A stretch of DNA of 64,000 nt from CBFGRV01 sp965651265 (GTDB lineage: Bacteria; Bacteroidota; Rhodothermia; Rhodothermales; VXPQ01): NCBI GenBank assembly GCA_965651265.1, contig CBFGRV010000004.1, forward strand, positions 1 to 64,000, read 5' to 3'. This document shows, one piece after another, positions 36,376-44,957 of the stretch; the first letter of the stretch is position 1, and each line of letters opens with the position of its first letter. The position numbers were made by a program, and so were the translations under genes. Under the pieces are notes generated by a model. The model saw nothing but the letters and a program-made list of their open reading frames with translations, ran no database searches and had not been told where the DNA came from.

Positions 36376-38250
36376 TCAGACCGAAACGTCTTCCGTTTGC
36401 TGAGCGGCACGGTCGAGGGCGACGATGATCTGCGCGGCACGTTCGTGCGCGCTCTCCATGGCGGACTGATCCGGGAGGATGGGGGCGAATCGTGCGCGGT
36501 CACATTCCTCGAGAAGCGCTCGAAGCGCCCGGCGATCTTCGGCGCTGAGCCCCACCTGAGCCAGGCGCTGATCCAGCTGATCCCGGGTCAGTCCCAATTC
36601 GGCGAGATTCAGGCGGTTGCCGGCGAACCCGACCACGGCGCGTTCGACCTCCTCGTAGTAGGCACGGGGTTGATTCTCTCTGAGGAGGGCCTCTGCCTGC
36701 TTGAGGTGCTTTTTCGCGAGCGGGTGGGCCAATCGGCCGCGAGCGAAGCGGGTGTCGGTCGCTATACGATCGGCTCGACGCTGATAGCCGAACAGCAACA
36801 GCAGCGCGAGGAGCGGCGTGGCGACCGCGGCGTAGGGCCATACCCTCCGGTACAAAGGCCGCTCGCCGATGCGTCGCCACGAGGATGCATCCGTGATGAT
36901 TCCGGCGATATCATCGACGGGTAGGCCGGCGGAGGTCGTCCCGGCTGCGAGTGGAGCCGCCGTGCCCGTGACCTCCAGCTCGGGAAGCTCGGAGGTGATG
37001 GTGACGTAGTCACTTCGCTCGGGATGATAGAAGGTGAACTCCACGGGTGGCATCTCGAATTCGCCATTGGAGCGCGGCACCAATACGAAGGTGAAGGACT
37101 TGCGGCCGCTGATGCGCCGGCCGTCTCGCCGCACGGAAGTGCCGACATTCGGATCATAGCGCTCGAACACGCCGGCCGGCTCAAATCGGGGAGCTTCCAG
37201 CGTGGCGACATTTCCTTCGCCCTCGATGACGATGCGCACCTCCACCGGTTCGCCAACCTCCACTGACGTAGCGCTCAGAGAAGCTCGCATCCGGTAATCG
37301 CCGACAGCGCCCGAGAAGGAGGATGGCGCTCCCGGAGGAAGTGGCTGAACGATGAGCTCCACCGAGTCCGACGACAATTGCACCGTATCGAACCGATTGC
37401 CCAGGGAGAAGAACCGTTCGAAGGGGTCTCCTCCGCCGCTGGGAAAGTAGGCCTCGGTCTCGATTTCGAGTGGATCCACCGTGAGGGTGCCTGGCCGGGT
37501 GGGAAAAACGGCCACACGCTTGAGCACGATCATGTGGTAAAGGAGGCCGTTTTCGACCACGGACGTGGGCACTGGCCGCGTGTCGATCTCGAATTCCTCA
37601 CGCCAGAAGCCCTCGGCATCCCATGAACCGGTGAGGCGGCTATGGCGCAACTGGATGCCGTCACGAAAATAGAGTCGATACTCGATCGTGATCTGCTCGT
37701 TCTGCCGGGCCGTGCGCTTGCTGGGGACGGCTCGGATGAAGAGATCCCGGGAGTCGATATCCCGACGGGCGTCGGCGTGCGGGCGAGACGGCACCACGAA
37801 AGGCCAGCCCTGGCGTCCGCTCGGGGAAGGGCGGCGCGGTCGCTGCACCTGATCGACGACGTTGATCGAGATCGCTTCGGTCGTGTAGGTCCGGCCATTT
37901 ACGGTGACGGTGGCCGCATCGATGCGGGCATTTCCCCGCCGGACGGGCTGATATCTCCATCCAAACGAGATGCTCTGCTCGAGTTGCCCGTTGATGATGG
38001 TCATGCTCTGCTGCGTACTCGGCGTACGCTGCATGAGCGCGAGGCCCTCGGCGGAGGGCGCCGACGGTGTTTCGACGCCGTTGAGGTCCGCGCCGCTTAT
38101 CTGGATCGAGTAGTTGACGATCTCCTGGTCGCCGATGGTCGTCTCATCGACCAGGGCCCGCACTTCGATCTGCTGGGCCGAGACAGGCCGTTCTACACCG
38201 AAGAGGCCGATAACGATCGTGACGGCGATGATGGATCGGAGTGTAAACAT
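36376..38250 (-). CDS. batD: BatD: BatD/oxygen-tolerance family membrane protein
   Basis: The 624-residue product has a signal peptide (1-25), several beta-sandwich modules through about residue 435 (VDETTIGDQEIVNYSIQISG, RTARQNEQITIEYRLYFRDG), one membrane helix near 470-490 (VWPYAAVATPLLALLLLFG) and a cytoplasmic C-terminal domain. The repeated beta modules with a Trp/Arg-rich linker are those of the BatD family. It begins 1 bp after batC and ends 2 bp before batE. BatD is thought to be the periplasmic arm of the BatA-E complex. Confidence 0.93.
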   Translation of the reverse strand: MFTLRSIIAVTIVIGLFGVERPVSAQQIEVRALVDETTIGDQEIVNYSIQISGADLNGVETPSAPSAEGLALMQRTPSTQQSMTIINGQLEQSISFGWRYQPVRRGNARIDAATVTVNGRTYTTEAISINVVDQVQRPRRPSPSGRQGWPFVVPSRPHADARRDIDSRDLFIRAVPSKRTARQNEQITIEYRLYFRDGIQLRHSRLTGSWDAEGFWREEFEIDTRPVPTSVVENGLLYHMIVLKRVAVFPTRPGTLTVDPLEIETEAYFPSGGGDPFERFFSLGNRFDTVQLSSDSVELIVQPLPPGAPSSFSGAVGDYRMRASLSATSVEVGEPVEVRIVIEGEGNVATLEAPRFEPAGVFERYDPNVGTSVRRDGRRISGRKSFTFVLVPRSNGEFEMPPVEFTFYHPERSDYVTITSELPELEVTGTAAPLAAGTTSAGLPVDDIAGIITDASSWRRIGERPLYRRVWPYAAVATPLLALLLLFGYQRRADRIATDTRFARGRLAHPLAKKHLKQAEALLRENQPRAYYEEVERAVVGFAGNRLNLAELGLTRDQLDQRLAQVGLSAEDRRALRALLEECDRARFAPILPDQSAMESAHERAAQIIVALDRAAQQTEDVSV

Positions 38251-38251
38251 C

Positions 38252-39025
38252 TCACCAATCCTTTTCGACTCGACGGGGTCTCACGTCCCGCCGCTGAACC
38301 TCCCGGAGGAGTTGCTCCTCCTCGTTCTGCAGGGCTTGCAGAATACGCTGCGCCTCTTCTCGGCTCAGCTCTTCGCCACTATTCTGTGAGTTCTGGGGCT
38401 GCTCGGGCTGCCGATCCTCGGGCTGCTCACCCTGCTGCTGCTGTTGCTGGCCGTCCTGCTGTGAATCGCCCTGCTCCTGATCTTGGGGCTCGGAGGGCGG
38501 CTGCTGTTCGCCCTGTCCTTCGCCGCTCTCGTCCTGGTTCTGCTGCTGCTCGTCGCCGTTCTGTTGTTGTTGCTGCTGCTGTTGCTGCTGCTCGAGCCGG
38601 CGCTTGACGAACTCATAGTTGAATTTGGCGTCCTGGTTGTCCGGCTCGCGGAGCAGGCTTTCGCGGTAATATTGGAGCGCTTGCTCGAGCTGTTCGGCGT
38701 TGTAGGCCGCATTGCCGGCATTGTAGGCGCTGCGCGCATAGTCGGCCGGCGTGGGGGCATTCAAAAGCGCACGCGAGAACGCCTCATTGGCGCCCGCGGC
38801 ATCGCCCGCCTTCAAGAGGGCCGCACCCAAGTTGTTATTGAGCGCATAGTGCATCCAGGGATTGGACGAGGCATCCAGAGCGGAAAGCCCGTTCAGATAG
38901 GCCTCGATGGCAGATTCGTAGCTGCCTTCCTCGTAAAGCTTGTTGCCGCGTCGGCCTTCCTTCTCGCCGTCATCGGCCAGGATACCGGCGGCCAGGACAA
39001 AAAGAATGAGCGTCAGGCGCATCAT
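38252..39025 (-). CDS. batC: BatC: tetratricopeptide protein with glutamine-rich tail
   Basis: The 257-residue product has a signal peptide (1-17), TPR repeats at about 25-135 (GNKLYEEGSYESAIEAYLNGL, YALNNNLGAALLKAGDAAGANEAFSRALL) and a low-complexity region at about 136-225 made of Gln, Glu, Asp, Gly and Pro, including a run of ten Gln encoded largely by CAG. The last 30 residues are charged and helical. Tandem CAG codons make this stretch prone to length change. BatC is periplasmic and binds the VWA proteins. It overlaps batB by 4 bp and precedes batD by 1 bp. Confidence 0.93.
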   Translation of the reverse strand: MMRLTLILFVLAAGILADDGEKEGRRGNKLYEEGSYESAIEAYLNGLSALDASSNPWMHYALNNNLGAALLKAGDAAGANEAFSRALLNAPTPADYARSAYNAGNAAYNAEQLEQALQYYRESLLREPDNQDAKFNYEFVKRRLEQQQQQQQQQQNGDEQQQNQDESGEGQGEQQPPSEPQDQEQGDSQQDGQQQQQQGEQPEDRQPEQPQNSQNSGEELSREEAQRILQALQNEEEQLLREVQRRDVRPRRVEKDW

Positions 39026-40059
39026 GATGTGCTTACCGCAACTGCCTCGGGGCGTTTTTTACGCTGCTCGCCGATCAATCGTTCAGCAAGCAATAGCATC
39101 AGCCCGATGGCCAGCGGCCACTGATATCGTTCCTCGTACGACTCGTATTCACTTTGAGCAAACTCCTGTTTCTCTAAACGATCGAGTGAGCTCATTATTT
39201 GAAGCAGGGAGCTGGATGTCCGTGCAATTCGGAAATAGGCGCCATCGGCCGCCATCTGCTGCAAAGAGGCCTCCTCAAGGTGTGTTTGCACGATTTGTCC
39301 CTGCGAATCCCGCTTGTACCCGACCCGACGTCCGTTCTGGTATTCCGGAATCGGGGCTCCCGTGGTCTCTCCAACGCCCGCAGCAAACACCATTACGCCT
39401 TGTTCATGCGCAGCGCGGAGCAACGAGCCGACGTCCGCCTCATGGTTCTCTCCATCCGAAACGAAAAGCAAGGCTCTCGTGGGCACCTCATTCTGACCGT
39501 CCGTGGGTGCGTCGAATGCCTGCATCGCCATCCGCATTGCGGCACCAAAATCCGTGCCCTGTGTGGGGATGAGTGACGGATCGGCGACATCCAAAAAGAG
39601 CCGGAGGGCCGAGTAATCAGTGGTTAGAGGGCACTGGATGAATGCATCTCCGGCGAAAATGACGAGCCCGACGCGGTCGCCGTTGAGCTCGTCGAGGAGC
39701 TTCTTGATTTCATTTTTCGCACGCGCGAGGCGATTTGGTGCAACGTCCTCCGCGAGCATGGATGTTGAGACGTCGAGGGCGATCACGAGATCGATGCCCT
39801 CGCGACGCATCTCGCGAAGTTCTGTGCCGAGGCGCGGACCCGCCAGAGCGACCGCTATGAAGAAGATGCCGGATGCCACAATCGCCGCTTTCCATCGCCT
39901 CCGGCGCGGACTAATCGAGTCCGCCAGACGGGCGACGAGGGAATACTCGCCGAACCGTTCGAGCGAAATCCGGCGCCTCCACGCCGCCCACACGAACAGG
40001 AGAATCACGATCGGTACGGCCATCAAGGCAGCGAGATATGTCGGATGTAGCCAATCCAC
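39022..40059 (-). CDS. batB: BatB: von Willebrand factor A domain membrane protein
   Basis: The 345-residue product has two N-terminal membrane helices (about 6-26 and 58-78), a VWA domain from about 88-275 with the metal-adhesion motif DVSTSM, the second motif TTDYS, and a C-terminal membrane helix near 315-335. The MIDAS residues are intact. It is 3 bp after batA and overlaps the batC start by 4 bp. It probably forms a VWA pair with BatA in the inner membrane. Confidence 0.94.
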   Translation of the reverse strand: MDWLHPTYLAALMAVPIVILLFVWAAWRRRISLERFGEYSLVARLADSISPRRRRWKAAIVASGIFFIAVALAGPRLGTELREMRREGIDLVIALDVSTSMLAEDVAPNRLARAKNEIKKLLDELNGDRVGLVIFAGDAFIQCPLTTDYSALRLFLDVADPSLIPTQGTDFGAAMRMAMQAFDAPTDGQNEVPTRALLFVSDGENHEADVGSLLRAAHEQGVMVFAAGVGETTGAPIPEYQNGRRVGYKRDSQGQIVQTHLEEASLQQMAADGAYFRIARTSSSLLQIMSSLDRLEKQEFAQSEYESYEERYQWPLAIGLMLLLAERLIGEQRKKRPEAVAVSTS

Positions 40060-40062
40060 TAT

Positions 40063-41049
40063 TCAGGGCAGTCGGCGGAGCCGGGTCGTCGAGAGCAGGA
40101 TTTCCAGCATGAGGAGACCGAAGGCCGGCCAGAGGAAGACCGCATATCGCTCCGTATAGTCCGTGTAGGACACCTCCTCGATTCGGGTCTTTTCCAGGTC
40201 ACCGATTTCCTCGTAAATGTCCCTCAGCGCTTGCTTGTTCGTGGCGCGGAAGTACTTGCCTCCCGTGTTTTCGGCCACGCGGGTGAGCATTTTTTCGTCG
40301 ATTTCGACGGGCACCATTCGCCGGCGTTGGCCGCCGAAGGGATCATCGAAGAGGAACGGCGCCTCTCCATACGCCCCTACACCGATGGAGTAGATGCGGA
40401 CGCCGATGGTCTGCGCCACCTCGGAGGCGGTGACCGGGTCGATTTCGCCGCGATTGTTCTGACCGTCGGTCAACAAGATGAGCACCTTGCTGGACGCCGT
40501 ACTCTCGCGGAGCCGATTCGTGGCCATGGCAATCGCCGTCCCGATGGCCGTGCCGTCCTCGATCACCCCGATCTCGACCTCCTCGAGCATGCGGAGGAGG
40601 AAATTGTAGTCCAGCGTAAGAGGCGTCTGGGTGTAGGCTTTCGCCGCGAAAACCACGAGGCCGATGCGGTCGGAGCGGCGCCCTCGGATGAACTCCGCCG
40701 CCACATCGCGTGCAGCCTCGAAGCGGTTGGGGATGAAGTCCTGCGCCCGCATGGAGGTGGATGTATCGAGGACGAGCATGATGTCGACGCCTTCCGCATA
40801 GCGCTCTTCGACCACGTTCCGATCTTGCGGCCGCGCGAGCGCCAGGATGCCCAGAGCAAGTGCACCTGCGCGGAGCACGGACGGGAATCGCCGCAGGCGT
40901 GTCCAGATCGTTTGCGGCGCCTTCCTCGCCGCACGCACGCTGCTGAAGGTCAGGCCGGTTCGCTCCCGACGGGCGCGCCACCATTCGAAGGCGAGCAACG
41001 CCGGCAGGACGGCCAGCAGCCAGAGCCATTCCGGTTGTGCGAACTCCAT
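40063..41049 (-). CDS. batA: BatA: von Willebrand factor A domain membrane protein
   Basis: The 328-residue product has N-terminal membrane helices (about 6-24 and 58-76), a VWA domain from about 88-280 with the MIDAS DTSTSM, and a C-terminal helix near 306-322. The segment LTLDYNFLLRMLEE with Thr completes the metal site. It begins 66 bp after the sirtuin stop, the only sizeable gap inside the Bat run, so an internal promoter might exist there. It is 3 bp upstream of batB. Confidence 0.94.
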   Translation of the reverse strand: MEFAQPEWLWLLAVLPALLAFEWWRARRERTGLTFSSVRAARKAPQTIWTRLRRFPSVLRAGALALGILALARPQDRNVVEERYAEGVDIMLVLDTSTSMRAQDFIPNRFEAARDVAAEFIRGRRSDRIGLVVFAAKAYTQTPLTLDYNFLLRMLEEVEIGVIEDGTAIGTAIAMATNRLRESTASSKVLILLTDGQNNRGEIDPVTASEVAQTIGVRIYSIGVGAYGEAPFLFDDPFGGQRRRMVPVEIDEKMLTRVAENTGGKYFRATNKQALRDIYEEIGDLEKTRIEEVSYTDYTERYAVFLWPAFGLLMLEILLSTTRLRRLP

Positions 41050-41115
41050 ACGGACTGAAAGGTGGGAAATTGGAGGCGATGGGCCTGAAGGAGGGCCTCC
41101 GATGCCGGCAAAAGT

Positions 41116-41883
41116 TTACAATTGGCCGTTCCTTTTGTTGCTATGCGGCTTGATGCGGTGAACGGCTTCCACGAGGCGTGGGAGAACCTCGCCCGCCCGC
41201 CCCTGGATCGTTTCGTCCATGTCGCCGGCAATGGCACTCGGTTCGATGTTCACCTCCGCAACGTAGGCGCCACTCTGCTTCGCCAGGAGGGGGAGACCGG
41301 CGGCAGGATAAACGATCGCCGACGTGCCGATGCTCAGAAACACCTCGGCCCGCTCCGCCGAGCGCTGGGCCTGCTCGACCGCTTCTTCCGGCAACAACTC
41401 CCCGAACCAGACGACATCTGGCCGGATGAGCCCGCCACAGTCCCGACAAACGTAAGGCCCCTCATCGTTCGGTTTGAAGTCGTCAGCCGGGCGTCCGCAG
41501 TCGATGCAGTACGACCGCATGATGTTGCCATGCAGTTCGACCACGTTCTTGCTGCCGGCTCGTCGATGCAGATCGTCCACGTTCTGGGTTATCAGCGTGA
41601 AGTCTTCGATGAGGTCTTCCAAATCGACCAATGCCAGATGACCGGGGTTCGGAGACGTATTCATCGCGACGTTCCGCCGATACTCGTACCACTCCTGAAC
41701 CAGCTCCGGATTCTGAAGAAACGCATCGAGGTTGGCGAGCTCTTCGGGGCGAAACCGGTCCCACAGGCCGCCGGGGTTCCGGAAGGTCGGAATTCCGCTC
41801 TCTGCGCTGATCCCCGCGCCGGTGAGGACGGCCACATGCCGGGCGTGGGCGAGCCGTTCGACCAGCGTGTTCGTGAAGAACAT
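41116..41883 (-). CDS. cobB: NAD-dependent protein deacylase, sirtuin family (class III)
   Basis: Sirtuins remove acyl groups from lysine, using NAD. The 255-residue product has GAGISAESGIPTFR, TQNVDDLHRRAG, the catalytic His118 in HGN, and a zinc site of Cys126, 129, 146 and 149. The segment WYEYRR gives Tyr66-x-x-Arg69, the pair that in SIRT5 and CobB reads succinyl and malonyl groups, so desuccinylation is likely. ATG 41883 is chosen because homology begins there and the preceding gene stops 1 bp before. The gene sits between the DUF4381-like and batA genes. Confidence 0.93.
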   Translation of the reverse strand: MFFTNTLVERLAHARHVAVLTGAGISAESGIPTFRNPGGLWDRFRPEELANLDAFLQNPELVQEWYEYRRNVAMNTSPNPGHLALVDLEDLIEDFTLITQNVDDLHRRAGSKNVVELHGNIMRSYCIDCGRPADDFKPNDEGPYVCRDCGGLIRPDVVWFGELLPEEAVEQAQRSAERAEVFLSIGTSAIVYPAAGLPLLAKQSGAYVAEVNIEPSAIAGDMDETIQGRAGEVLPRLVEAVHRIKPHSNKRNGQL

Positions 41884-41884
41884 T

Positions 41885-42928
41885 TCAGGAGCCGGGCTGC
41901 CCGCGTTCAGGCTGGGGCGGACGCCATGACGACTCATCCGAGGCAACCGATTCGTGCCCCTCGGCCATCACGACAGTCGTGTCCTCCTCCAGCTCCGGAT
42001 GCGCCTTTCGCTCGATTGTATCGATGACGCTTCTCGTGACCCCCAGGAGGCGCCGGCTTTCTTCCGCCGGAGGTTCTGCATCGGCGAACTTTACATAATC
42101 CGATTGGACCAGTACGTTTCGGATGCGGCTGGTGGTCTCCTCATCCGGGACGGGTCGGGCGCGCAATTCATCCACCAGCTCGCGCGTGGTCTGTTCGAGC
42201 GCATGTATACCCAGGCGGCGCCAAACGTACGTTCGCAGGACATCCGATAGCTCGATGTAATACGTGCGGATGGCGTCCCGCCCGCTCAGATCCATCATCT
42301 CGAGCTCTCGAAGGCGCCGCATCGCCTCCTCGGCCGGGGGGACATCCGGTTCGGTCGGCTCGTCGGGTGCCTCCGCACCGGTCTGGCGCCGTCTCCGCCA
42401 GACGAGGAAGGCGATGAGGGCCGCAACCAGCAGGAGTGCTGCGGCAAGCAGCGCATAGCGCAGCACCGATCTCGGAAAATCGATTAGCGGGGCAATATCG
42501 CGGATCTCCTCGGCGTCCTCGGGCACCAGCCGCGCTACCGGCACGAACGCCTCCTCCGTCATGACGAAGAACGTGTCCTCGCCCGCTGTGAAGAGGACGG
42601 GCGCGGGAGCTATGCGGGCGCTGTCGAGCGCGAAGGTCGTCACTTCGTACGTCACGCTGTCGATGCGGGCCGCATCGCTGAGCCGCGAACCGTGCCCGAC
42701 CAGCCGCAGCACCTCGATGTCGCCGAACGTCAACGAATCACCGGCCGCAGGAATCGGAAACGTGGCCGGAGCGGCGAAATCGTGCCTGGCGGCGAAGCTG
42801 ATGCGGAATCGCTCACCCACCGTGACCGTATCGGCCGAAACATTCACCTCGAGCTGCTGTGCCGACACGCCGTCGGCAAGCAGCAACCCAATGGCCATCA
42901 ACACGGGAAGTATCGATCGCGGCCTCAT
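41885..42928 (-). CDS. DUF4381-like membrane protein of the Bat cluster
   Basis: The 347-residue product has a signal peptide (1-23), a beta-rich ectodomain with BatD-like strands (NVSADTVTVGERFRISFAA), a membrane helix at about 157-178 (VLRYALLAAALLLVAALIAFLVWRR is split by charged residues) and a cytoplasmic part of helices (MRRLRELEMMDLSGRDAIRTYY). That order fits the DUF4381-type component found between DUF58 and the BatA/BatB genes. It overlaps the DUF58 gene by 4 bp (ATGA) and ends 1 bp before the sirtuin start. Confidence 0.75.
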   Translation of the reverse strand: MRPRSILPVLMAIGLLLADGVSAQQLEVNVSADTVTVGERFRISFAARHDFAAPATFPIPAAGDSLTFGDIEVLRLVGHGSRLSDAARIDSVTYEVTTFALDSARIAPAPVLFTAGEDTFFVMTEEAFVPVARLVPEDAEEIRDIAPLIDFPRSVLRYALLAAALLLVAALIAFLVWRRRRQTGAEAPDEPTEPDVPPAEEAMRRLRELEMMDLSGRDAIRTYYIELSDVLRTYVWRRLGIHALEQTTRELVDELRARPVPDEETTSRIRNVLVQSDYVKFADAEPPAEESRRLLGVTRSVIDTIERKAHPELEEDTTVVMAEGHESVASDESSWRPPQPERGQPGS

Positions 42929-43803
42929 CGATAGGATCGATTACGCTGGCGGAAGAACTGAATGAGCGGCTCTACATACCCCGAATCCGTCTGGATAGGC
43001 ACATAATCCATCTTGATGTGCTTGACGAGCTCGGCGGTATGGGCGTGCCGTGCACCGGCATGCATAGCGAAGTGGCGCCGGGTTCTTCGATTGGATGTAT
43101 CCACGACAACCGTCTCACCCGTTTCGGCATCTACGAGGTCGAGCAGGCCTACAGGAGGCAACTCCCGTTCGCGTGGGTCGATCAGGTGGACGGCGATCGT
43201 GTCGTGCCGGCGGGCGACGATCCGGAGCGGCTTGACGTATCCATCATCCAGAAAATCGGAGATCAGCAGAACGATCGACCGGCGGTTCAGCACGTGAAGG
43301 ATGTGATTCAGGGCCACAGAGAGGTCCGTTCCCCGCGATTCCGGCTCATGCGCGAAGAGATCCCTCAGCAATCGTAGCACGTGCCGGCGCCCTTTCTTCG
43401 GCGGTACGAAGAGCTCGACGCGGTCGGAAACGAGCAGCAGCCCGACCTTGTCATTGTTCTTTATGGCGCTGAAAGCGATGACGCCGCAAATCTCCGCGGC
43501 GATCTCGAGCTTGAACTTGGTGTGCGAACCGAAATTCTCGGACCCCGAAACGTCCACGACCAGAAGCAGGGTCTGCTCGCGTTCCTCCTCGAAGACCTTC
43601 ACGAAGGCATCGCCCGTGCGCGCCGAGACATTCCAATCGATGTTCCGAATATCGTCTCCGATCTGGTACGGCCGCACCTCGGAGAATTCGATGCCTCGGC
43701 CTTTGAAGGCGGAGTGGTACTCGCCGCCGAAGACGTTGTTGACGAGACCCTTGGTGCGGATCTCGATACGGCGAATCTTCTTGAAGAGCTCCTTTGGGAT
43801 CAT
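42925..43803 (-). CDS. DUF58 domain protein of the MoxR-associated type
   Basis: The 292-residue cytoplasmic product has KIRRIEIRTKGLVNNVFGGEYHSAFKGRG, then IEFSEVRPYQIGDDIRNIDWNVSARTGDAFVKVFEEEREQT, the DUF58 signature. A VWA-like part follows, DVSGSENFGSHTKFKLEIAAE, with MIDAS-like DVSGS. DUF58 proteins normally act with a MoxR AAA+ ATPase, whose gene is usually directly upstream, but here that position is taken by an aldo/keto reductase gene. The ATG at 43803 is used; 14 upstream codons in frame are not family sequence. It is 8 bp downstream of the reductase gene and overlaps the next gene by 4 bp. Confidence 0.92.
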   Translation of the reverse strand: MIPKELFKKIRRIEIRTKGLVNNVFGGEYHSAFKGRGIEFSEVRPYQIGDDIRNIDWNVSARTGDAFVKVFEEEREQTLLLVVDVSGSENFGSHTKFKLEIAAEICGVIAFSAIKNNDKVGLLLVSDRVELFVPPKKGRRHVLRLLRDLFAHEPESRGTDLSVALNHILHVLNRRSIVLLISDFLDDGYVKPLRIVARRHDTIAVHLIDPRERELPPVGLLDLVDAETGETVVVDTSNRRTRRHFAMHAGARHAHTAELVKHIKMDYVPIQTDSGYVEPLIQFFRQRNRSYR

Positions 43804-43811
43804 GCGGAGAC

Positions 43812-44783
43812 CTACTGCGACCACGACGTAGGCTCGCGGTCCCAACGATGATTGCGGAGTTCCTCGAGCAGGTCAGCAGGGAGGCCGCCCTGCTCGCTCG
43901 TTGCCAGATTGGCCTCGACGTGGGCGAGCTTGCGCATGCCTGGGATGGTTGTGGCGACGTCATCGTTCGAGAGGATGAAGCGCAGGGCCATCTCGGGCAG
44001 CGACATGCCATCCGGCAATATTTCCTTCAGCGCGTCGGCGCGCTCGACGCTGGGTATCAGGTTCTCGGGGACGAAGTACGTGTTTCGCCAGTCGCCCCTG
44101 GGCCATGTGGAGTCCTTCGTCAACGTGCCGGTCAGCGTCCCCTCGTCGAACGGCACGCGGGCGATGACGGCTACGTCCATCTCGCGGCAGGCCGGGAAGA
44201 GCTCGTCCTCGGGCGCCTGGTCGAAGATGTTGTAGATCACCTGGACGGAATCGATCAGGCCGCTTCGCACCGTACGGATGCCGTTCCAGGGCTCCCATCG
44301 GTTGATGCTTATACCGATCGCACGGATCAGGCCCTGACGGCGTAAGTCATCGATGGCGGCGAACCACCGATCGTCATCCACCCATGCATCCTCCCACACG
44401 TGAAACTGCATGAGGTCGATCTGCCCCAGTCCCGTATTCTCGAGGCTTGTGTCGACGGACTGGGTGATGTAATCGGGAGGATAAACCTCGTCGAGCGTGA
44501 ACTCGCGCCTGCTAGGCCACTGCCTGTTTTTGGGAGGGATCTTGCTGGCCGTGTACGGCTTCCGATCGGGATTGTCGCGGACGAGTCGTCCAAGCAATCG
44601 CTCGCTGTGTCCGTTTCCGTAGGCCAGAGCCGTGTCGAAGAAGTTGCAGCCCAATTCCACGGCGCGCTGGAGCGAGGCCATCGATTCTTCGTCCTCCGAG
44701 TTCTTCCAATCGCCCATTCCCCACATTCCGTACCCGATCTCGCTCACTTGCCAGTTCGTGCGGCCGAAACGACGGTAGTGCAT
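43812..44783 (-). CDS. Aldo/keto reductase
   Basis: The 323-residue product has the aldo/keto reductase tetrad Asp50, Tyr55, Lys81 and His128 (NFFDTALAYGNGHSERLLG, YTASK, QFHVW). Such enzymes reduce aldehydes or sugar carbonyls with NADPH. ATG 44783 is selected because homology starts there (MHYRRFGRTNWQVSEIGYG); 44 upstream in-frame codons are Arg-rich and non-family. It is the first gene of the run that includes the Bat cluster, 8 bp before DUF58, and diverges from purQ. Confidence 0.93.
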   Translation of the reverse strand: MHYRRFGRTNWQVSEIGYGMWGMGDWKNSEDEESMASLQRAVELGCNFFDTALAYGNGHSERLLGRLVRDNPDRKPYTASKIPPKNRQWPSRREFTLDEVYPPDYITQSVDTSLENTGLGQIDLMQFHVWEDAWVDDDRWFAAIDDLRRQGLIRAIGISINRWEPWNGIRTVRSGLIDSVQVIYNIFDQAPEDELFPACREMDVAVIARVPFDEGTLTGTLTKDSTWPRGDWRNTYFVPENLIPSVERADALKEILPDGMSLPEMALRFILSNDDVATTIPGMRKLAHVEANLATSEQGGLPADLLEELRNHRWDREPTSWSQ

Positions 44784-44957
44784 AGAGCAGTGTATCTCTT
44801 TGAATGATGCTGGACGACGGGCGCGGATGGATTGTGGCGATGCCCCGCGAAGCTTTCGATAAGATGCCGGACAGAGGATCCCGTCCCCGGCGCAGCGGTA
44901 CCAGCGTCCGGACAAAGGCTCGCTTCAGTACCCGTTCCAACTTTCTGAAGATCCGAT
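44784..44957. other. Divergent intergenic region between the aldo/keto reductase and purQ
   Basis: 174 bp hold both upstream regions. No sigma-70-type pair with acceptable spacing stood out on either strand, and I see no riboswitch-like structure or PurR-type palindrome. Confidence 0.4.

Noticed and set aside
44394..44407. CACGTGAAAC, half of a parS site
   Set aside because: Only 11 of 16 bases match, and it lies inside the aldo/keto reductase coding sequence, so it is probably chance.
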